Below are positions 14,363-18,289 of a stretch of DNA of 18,289 bases, piece after piece; position 1 is the first letter of the stretch; the number at the start of each line of letters is the position of its first letter. The translations under genes and the position numbers were made by a program. The DNA comes from Bacillota bacterium. GTDB lineage: Bacteria > Bacillota > Clostridia > Oscillospirales > Oscillospiraceae. Under the pieces are notes generated by a model that worked only from the letters and a program-made list of their open reading frames with translations, searched no databases and had not been told where the DNA came from. The stretch is from assembly GCA_023406225.1 (NCBI GenBank), contig JAEXWS010000122.1, positions 1 to 18,289 of the forward strand, written 5' to 3'.

Positions 14363-15793
14363 TCACTTCCGACCTGCCGCGTACTTCGCCACCTTCCGGG
14401 CGGCGGTGGCCTGGGAGATGCCCAGCTCCTTCGCCACCGCCACGGTGGTCCCGCAGCGGCGGTAGGCGTCCCGGATGATCTGGCCCTCATAGGCGTCCAT
14501 CCGCTCCGCCAGGGTGCCGCCGGGCGGGGGCGCGGCCGCCTGGGGCGCGGCGTCGCCGGCGTATTCCGCGGGCAGGGCGGCCACGTCGATGATGGGGTCC
14601 TGGACCGTGATGACCAGCCGCTCGATCAGGTTTTCCAATTGGCGCACGTTGCCGGGCCAGTCGAACTGCTCCAGAAAGGTCAAAAACCGGGGGCTGAAGG
14701 TGAGGTTTTTGCCGTACTCCCCGCAGAAGCGGGCCAGGAACTGGTGGGCCAGGGGGAAGATGTCCTCCGTCCGCTGCCGCAGGGGCGGGATGTGGATGCG
14801 GATGACGTTCAGCCGGTAAAAGAGGTCCGAGCGGAACATGCCCCGCTGCACCGCCTCCTCCAGGTTGCGGTTGGTGGCCACCAGCAGCCGGAAGTCCAGC
14901 TCGATCTTCTTCGTGCCGGAGAGGCGCTCGATGGTCTTTTCCTGGATGAGCTGGAGCAGCTTCGACTGGATGTGGGGCGGCAGCTCGCCGATCTCGTCCA
15001 GAAACAGCGTGCCGTGGTTGGCCAGCTCGATCTTGCCGATCTTGCCGCTGGTGGAGGCGCCGGTGAACGCGCCCTTCTCATAGCCGAAGAGCTCCGATTC
15101 GATGAGATTTTCGTGGAGCACCGCGCAGTTGACCTCGATGAAGGGACCCTCCGCCCGGTTGCTCATCTTGTGGATGGTCTTGGCCACGGCGCTCTTGCCC
15201 ACGCCGGTCTCCCCGGTGATGAGGATGTTGGCCTTGGTGTTGGCGGTGTTCTGCATCAGCGTCCACAGCCGCTGCATGGAGGCGCTTTTGAAGATCATGG
15301 AGGTGGAGGTGGCCCGGGTGCGCAGCTCCGCGATCTCCTGGGAGTATTGCTGAAGGGAATCCTGCAGGTGGCGGTAGTTCCGCTGGATGGCGTTGATCTG
15401 CTCCATGGACACCGTGTTGAAGCACACGGCGTATTTCAGCTCCCCGTTGTCGTCGAACAGGGGGATGCCCACGGTCATCACGTTTTTGTGGGAGTTGTTG
15501 ATGGTTTGGGTGGCGGTGATCTTTTTCTTCTGCCGGATGACCTCCGCCGTGACGCAGGGCGTGAAGACGCCGCTGGCCTCCAGGTCGAAGGCGGACTTGC
15601 CCACGATGGACCCGTGGGCGAAGCCGAAGTTTTTCTCATAGGTCTCGCTGACCCGCAGGATGACGCCCTGGGCGTCGGAGAGCATCATGTCGTCCGCCAG
15701 CACCAGATTGTTCTCCGGGTTCAAAATCTCAAAAAGGCCCTTAAGGTTGATGTCCTCATCAAAAAACCTGGACAGATTTGTGGGTTCCGCCAA
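14363..15793 (-). CDS. Sigma-54-dependent transcriptional activator (PAS, AAA+, Fis-type HTH)
   Basis: A bacterial enhancer-binding protein of 476 aa from the start chosen. It has a PAS-like sensor (about 30-130: MMLSDAQGVILRVSE..., YAVCFNTVS), a short coiled-coil-like linker (130-160), then the AAA+ domain. That domain has Walker A GETGVGKS (194-201), the sigma-54 contact loop GAFTGA (241-246), Walker B GTLFLDE (261-267) and WPGNVRQLENLIERL (379-393). The C-terminal Fis-type helix-turn-helix is about 448-471 (TTVAVAKELGISQATAARKV). It should remodel sigma-54 polymerase at the -24/-12 promoter of crt, in response to a ligand seen by the PAS domain. I prefer TTG 15793 (GGGGGA 7 nt upstream) to ATG 15844, which has no ribosome site and lies inside an operator. 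The open frame reaches 15892. It lacks a receiver domain, so it is not a classical response regulator. Confidence 0.93.
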   Translation of the reverse strand: MAEPTNLSRFFDEDINLKGLFEILNPENNLVLADDMMLSDAQGVILRVSETYEKNFGFAHGSIVGKSAFDLEASGVFTPCVTAEVIRQKKKITATQTINNSHKNVMTVGIPLFDDNGELKYAVCFNTVSMEQINAIQRNYRHLQDSLQQYSQEIAELRTRATSTSMIFKSASMQRLWTLMQNTANTKANILITGETGVGKSAVAKTIHKMSNRAEGPFIEVNCAVLHENLIESELFGYEKGAFTGASTSGKIGKIELANHGTLFLDEIGELPPHIQSKLLQLIQEKTIERLSGTKKIELDFRLLVATNRNLEEAVQRGMFRSDLFYRLNVIRIHIPPLRQRTEDIFPLAHQFLARFCGEYGKNLTFSPRFLTFLEQFDWPGNVRQLENLIERLVITVQDPIIDVAALPAEYAGDAAPQAAAPPPGGTLAERMDAYEGQIIRDAYRRCGTTVAVAKELGISQATAARKVAKYAAGRK

Positions 15794-15817
15794 AGTATTT
15801 CCCCCGCTTTCCCTCTG

Positions 15818-15833
15818 CGCCGGATATCCGGCG
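15818..15833. repeat. 16-bp GC-rich palindrome in the activator leader
   Basis: CGCCGGATATCCGGCG is a perfect palindrome just upstream of the activator's ribosome site on the minus strand. As RNA it would form a 6-bp stem with an ATAT loop. It could be a second operator or a translational hairpin; nothing here decides between them. Confidence 0.45.
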
Positions 15834-15838
15834 GTTCT

Positions 15839-15854
15839 ATTCATTTTTGAGTAT
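15839..15854. promoter_or_regulatory. Operator copy 1 (TATTCA-N4-TGARTA)
   Basis: TATTCATTTTTGAGTA, one mismatch from the symmetric site TATTCA-N4-TGAATA. Its centre is exactly 20 bp from that of copy 2, so the two lie on the same face of the helix. It is a proposed binding site for the adjacent sigma-54 activator, upstream of crt and within the activator's own leader. Confidence 0.68.
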
Positions 15855-15858
15855 ATCA

Positions 15859-15874
15859 TATTCAAAAATGAATA
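15859..15874. promoter_or_regulatory. Operator copy 2 (TATTCA-N4-TGAATA)
   Basis: TATTCAAAAATGAATA, with perfect arms. Together with copy 1 it also forms a larger inverted repeat (15837-15850 with 15862-15875). It lies about 278 bp upstream of the predicted crt start site. Confidence 0.7.
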
Positions 15875-15930
15875 GAAAGGGGTGGAGCGCAAATTTTCTC
15901 AGTCGGTTTTGCCAAAAAACCGTCGTAAAA

Positions 15931-15958
15931 ATTATAAGGTTCCCCCAAACCACGGCAA
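15931..15958 (-). promoter_or_regulatory. Candidate sigma-70 promoter of the activator gene
   Basis: On the minus strand, TTGCCG (15958-15953), a 16-nt spacer and a perfect TATAAT (15936-15931). A transcript starting near 15924 would run through operator copies 2 and 1 before the activator's start codon, so bound activator could block its own transcription. Confidence 0.5.
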
Positions 15959-15989
15959 ATTTCAGCGGGCGGTCCTCTTGAAACGGGGT

Positions 15990-16005
15990 TATTCATTTTT
16001 GAATA
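15990..16005. promoter_or_regulatory. Operator copy 3 (TATTCA-N4-TGAATA)
   Basis: TATTCATTTTTGAATA, with perfect arms (extended by one further pair on each side). The centre is about 147 bp upstream of the predicted crt start site, a typical distance for an enhancer used by a sigma-54 activator through DNA looping. Confidence 0.72.
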
Positions 16006-16118
16006 ACGGCTGGATCGGCCCCGCTGATCTCCCACGAAACCGCAAAAAACGGCCCGTTGGATTTGGCAAACTTCCACAAGAAACCAGGGAAAAACCCCGC
16101 GGCGGGGGCTTGAAAAGT

Positions 16119-16134
16119 TGGCATGGGATTTGCT
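16119..16134 (+). promoter_or_regulatory. Sigma-54 (-24/-12) promoter of the crt operon
   Basis: TGGCATG (16119-16125), four bases, then TTGCT (16130-16134) match the consensus TGGCACG-N4-TTGCW at all but one position. The invariant GG (16120-16121) and GC (16132-16133) are correctly spaced. Transcription would start near 16145, giving an 84-nt leader before crt. I see no sigma-70 promoter as good in this gap. The rest of 15794-16228 is accounted for by the operators, this promoter and the activator's own promoter. Confidence 0.88.
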
Positions 16135-16228
16135 ATATTTATTTGGGCATACATCTGGCGACCTCGGCATCCGCCCCGGAACCCAATTCATATCATACCC
16201 GGACAAAAATTTGGAGGAGGATCTTACC

Positions 16229-17029
16229 ATGTATCAGACGATTCGTTATGAAAAGAACGGAAACATTGGGATTGCCACCATCAACCGTCCCGAGGCGCTG
16301 AACGCGCTGAACTCCACCGTGATCTCCGAGCTGGAGCTGCTGATCTCCGAGGTGGAGAAGGACGCCGATCTGGCGGCCTTCATCCTCACCGGCGAGGGCC
16401 GTTCCTTCGTGGCCGGCGCCGACATCGGCGAGCAGCGGCCCATGGATGTGGCCGCTGGCCGCAAGTGGGGCCAGCGGGGCAGCGCCCTGTTCCGCCGCAT
16501 TGAAAAGCTGGAGATCCCCACCATCGCCGCGGTGAACGGCTTCGCCCTGGGCGGCGGCTGCGAGATCGCCATGAGCTGTGACATCATCCTGGCCGCCGGC
16601 CCCAACGCCGAGGGCAAGGGCGGCGCCAAGTTCGGCCAGCCCGAGGTGGGCCTGGGCATCACCCCCGGCTTCTCCGGCACCCAGCGCCTGCCCCGCCGCG
16701 TGGGCGTGGCCAAGGCCAAGGAGCTGATCTTCTCCGGCAAGACCATCGGCGCCGAGGAGGCCAAGGAGATCGGTCTGGTGAACGCCGTCTATCCCGCCGA
16801 GGAGCTGATGGACGCCGCCGTGGCCATGGCCAAGTCCTTCGCCGCCAACGCCCCCATCGCCGTGAAATACTCCAAGGCCTGCATCGACCGCGGCATGCAG
16901 ATGGACATCGACGACGGCATCGCCCTGGAGAACGAGATGTTCGCCATGTGCTACGCCACCGAAGACCAGAAGGAAGGCATGGGCGCATTCCTGGAAAAGC
17001 GCAAGGAGAAGCACTTCCAGAACAAGTGA
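16229..17029 (+). CDS. crt: Short-chain enoyl-CoA hydratase / 3-hydroxybutyryl-CoA dehydratase (crotonase)
   Basis: A 266-aa crotonase that reversibly hydrates crotonyl-CoA to 3-hydroxybutyryl-CoA. It has INRPEALNALN (18-28) and AGADIGE (62-68) for CoA binding and the oxyanion hole. The two catalytic glutamates are Glu112 (GGGCEIAMSCD) and Glu139 (FGQPEVGLGITPG), and the C-terminus (ATEDQKEGMGAFLEKRKEKHF) is of the clostridial Crt kind. The loop between CDI and FGQPE is about 7 residues longer than I recall for clostridial Crt (GPNAEGKGG region, 124-132). A strong GGAGGAGG ribosome site (16213-16220) and almost exclusive C/G-ending codons suggest high expression. Control by sigma-54 is inferred from the promoter 95 bp upstream. 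No thiolase, 3-hydroxyacyl-CoA dehydrogenase or butyryl-CoA dehydrogenase gene is in view, so the full pathway (butyrate formation or amino-acid fermentation) is not settled. Confidence 0.93.
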   Translation: MYQTIRYEKNGNIGIATINRPEALNALNSTVISELELLISEVEKDADLAAFILTGEGRSFVAGADIGEQRPMDVAAGRKWGQRGSALFRRIEKLEIPTIAAVNGFALGGGCEIAMSCDIILAAGPNAEGKGGAKFGQPEVGLGITPGFSGTQRLPRRVGVAKAKELIFSGKTIGAEEAKEIGLVNAVYPAEELMDAAVAMAKSFAANAPIAVKYSKACIDRGMQMDIDDGIALENEMFAMCYATEDQKEGMGAFLEKRKEKHFQNK

Positions 17030-17032
17030 GCG

Positions 17033-17046
17033 CGGGCCGCGGCCCG
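17033..17046 (+). other. Intercistronic GC palindrome between crt and the CoA-transferase gene
   Basis: CGGGCCGCGGCCCG is a perfect 14-nt palindrome 3 nt after the crt stop codon. No T-run follows, so it is not a terminator. It could stabilise the crt message or set the ratio of the two gene products. Confidence 0.4.
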
Positions 17047-17096
17047 TCGGAGGGACGGACGGCGGATCACATATTGAAAAAGAGGGAAGTAGAGTT

Positions 17097-18289
17097 ATGA
17101 AGAAGGTAAGAGTCATCTCTGCCGAGGAAGCCGCTCTGCTGGTGAACGACGGCGACACCATCGCCACCGGCGGCTTCGTCAGCTGCGCTTGCCCCGAGGC
17201 GCTTTCCAAGGCGCTGGAAAAGCGCTTTTTGGAGACGGGCCACCCCAAGGACCTGACGCTGTTTTTCGCGGCCGGACAGGGCCACCGGGACGGCACCGGC
17301 GGCGACCATTACGGCCACGAGGGCATGGTAAAGCGCGTGATCGGCGGCCATTGGGACCGGGCCCCCAAGCTGGGCGACCTGGCCCTGGAGAACAAGATCG
17401 AGGCCTATAACCTGCCCCAGGGCGTGATCTCCCACATGTACCGGGACATCGCCGCCCACAACATCGGCACCATTACCCATGTGGGCCTGTATACCTTTGC
17501 CGACCCCCGCAACGGCGGCGGCAAGCTGAATACCAAGACCACCGAGGACCTGGTGAAGGTCGTCAATATCGAGGGGCAGGAGCGCCTGCTCTACAAAGGC
17601 TTCCCCATCAACGTGGTGTTCGTCCGCGCCAGCTACGCCGACGTGTACGGCAACTGCACCGTTCACCGGGAGATCGGACCCATCGACGTCACCGCCATGG
17701 CCCAGGCCTGCAAAAACTCCGGCGGCAAGGTGATCGTGCAGGTGGAGCGCATCGTGGAGGGCGGCTCCCTGGACCCGAAACTGGTAGCCATTCCCGGTAT
17801 CTATGTGGACTCCATTGTGGTAGGCTCTGTAGAGGATAACGAGCAGTGCCTGGGCATGGCCTACGACGGCAGCCTTACCGGCGAGTTCCGCATCCCCGTG
17901 GACGCCATCCCGCCCATCCCTCTGGACGCCAAGAAGATCATCGCCCGCCGGGCCGCCATGGAGCTGCCCCAGGACGCCATCGTGAACCTGGGCACCGGCG
18001 CGCCGGAAAAGATCGCCAACGTCTGCGCGGAGGAGGGCATCTCCGACAAGCTGACGCTGACCGTGGAGGCCGGAAGCATCGCCGGCGTGCCCATGGGCGG
18101 CACCCAGTTCGGCGCGGCGGCCAACTCCATGGCCATCATCCCCCACAACGTCCAGTTCGACTTCTACCAGGGCGGCGGGCTCGACATTGCCTTCCTTGGC
18201 CTGGCGGAGACCGCCCCCAACGGGGACCTGAACGTCTCCAAGTTCGGCACCCGGCTGGCCGGGGCCGGGGGCTTCATCGACATTACCCA
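17097..18289 (+). CDS. Family I acyl-CoA:acetate (propionate-type) CoA-transferase (5' part)
   Basis: The gene runs off the window after about 397 codons; related enzymes are roughly 515-525 aa, so about a quarter is missing. It begins KKVRVISAEEAALLVNDGDTIATGGFVSCACPEAL, the usual start of Pct/YdiF-type transferases, where the N-terminal alpha domain carries FVRASYADVYGN. The second domain has VNLGTGAPEKIAN and TVEAGSIAGVPMGG, whose glutamate falls at residue 324. This is the same number as the catalytic Glu of Clostridium propionicum propionate CoA-transferase, which forms the covalent CoA thioester. The enzyme moves CoA between acetyl-CoA and short-chain acids. The exact acid (propionate, butyrate, lactate, crotonate) is not readable. 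AGAGGGA lies about 9 nt before ATG 17097. It follows crt by 67 bp and probably shares its sigma-54 promoter. Confidence 0.93.
   Translation, partial: MKKVRVISAEEAALLVNDGDTIATGGFVSCACPEALSKALEKRFLETGHPKDLTLFFAAGQGHRDGTGGDHYGHEGMVKRVIGGHWDRAPKLGDLALENKIEAYNLPQGVISHMYRDIAAHNIGTITHVGLYTFADPRNGGGKLNTKTTEDLVKVVNIEGQERLLYKGFPINVVFVRASYADVYGNCTVHREIGPIDVTAMAQACKNSGGKVIVQVERIVEGGSLDPKLVAIPGIYVDSIVVGSVEDNEQCLGMAYDGSLTGEFRIPVDAIPPIPLDAKKIIARRAAMELPQDAIVNLGTGAPEKIANVCAEEGISDKLTLTVEAGSIAGVPMGGTQFGAAANSMAIIPHNVQFDFYQGGGLDIAFLGLAETAPNGDLNVSKFGTRLAGAGGFIDIT

Noticed and set aside
16095..16107. CCCCGCGGCGGGG hairpin just upstream of the sigma-54 promoter
   Set aside because: A short GC palindrome with a tiny loop, lying upstream of the predicted transcript start. 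I see no reason to assign a role.
16118..16228. N-terminal extension of crotonase from an upstream in-frame ATG
   Set aside because: It would begin inside the -24/-12 promoter, upstream of the predicted transcript start. The GGAGGAGG site fits ATG 16229.

Overview
The window looks like a piece of chromosome from a GC-rich clostridial anaerobe, most likely an Oscillospiraceae-type gut bacterium. This rests on the Crt-type crotonase and Pct-type CoA-transferase, the leucine T-box in front of leuACDB, Shine-Dalgarno-led genes with some TTG starts, and strong C/G-ending codon use. The genus is an inference; there is no rRNA, tRNA or marker gene to fix it.

Layout. (1) Positions 1-2848: the 3' end of a hydroxypyruvate-reductase-like D-2-hydroxyacid dehydrogenase, a glycerate 2-kinase, and a GldA-like polyol dehydrogenase that overlaps the kinase by 4 bp. 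This is a small glycerate module feeding 2-phosphoglycerate. (2) Positions 2914-7728: the leucine operon leuA-leuC-leuD-leuB. It is preceded by a sigma-70 promoter and a T-box leader whose helices can be drawn by hand and whose specifier reads CUG (Leu). It ends in a 54-nt perfect palindrome. (3) Positions 7854-12947: part of a surface-polysaccharide locus. A Wzy/WaaL-type O-antigen polymerase/ligase and a GT4 glycosyltransferase lie on the minus strand. A polyisoprenyl-phosphate sugar-phosphate transferase lies divergently on the plus strand. The two directions start from interlocked promoters at 11432-11467. (4) Positions 13061-14338: two overlapping flavodoxin-fold genes with visibly lower GC, flanked by two terminators that share a core sequence. 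One protein carries a compact Cys motif of the iron-sulfur flavoprotein type, the other the FMN phosphate loop. (5) Positions 14363-18289: a PAS-AAA+-HTH sigma-54 activator on the minus strand, a regulatory intergenic region, then crt and the start of a pct-type CoA-transferase.

The most interesting unit is region 5. The intergenic DNA holds three copies of one 16-bp operator (TATTCA-N4-TGAATA). Two are exactly 20 bp apart centre to centre, and the third lies closer to a near-consensus -24/-12 promoter at 16119-16134 in front of crt. With the GAFTGA-containing activator encoded next door, this makes a self-contained, sigma-54-controlled acyl-CoA (probably short-chain fatty acid or amino-acid fermentation) operon. 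Several transcription ends in the window are marked by unusually long perfect palindromes, two of which include the stop codon of the gene they terminate.
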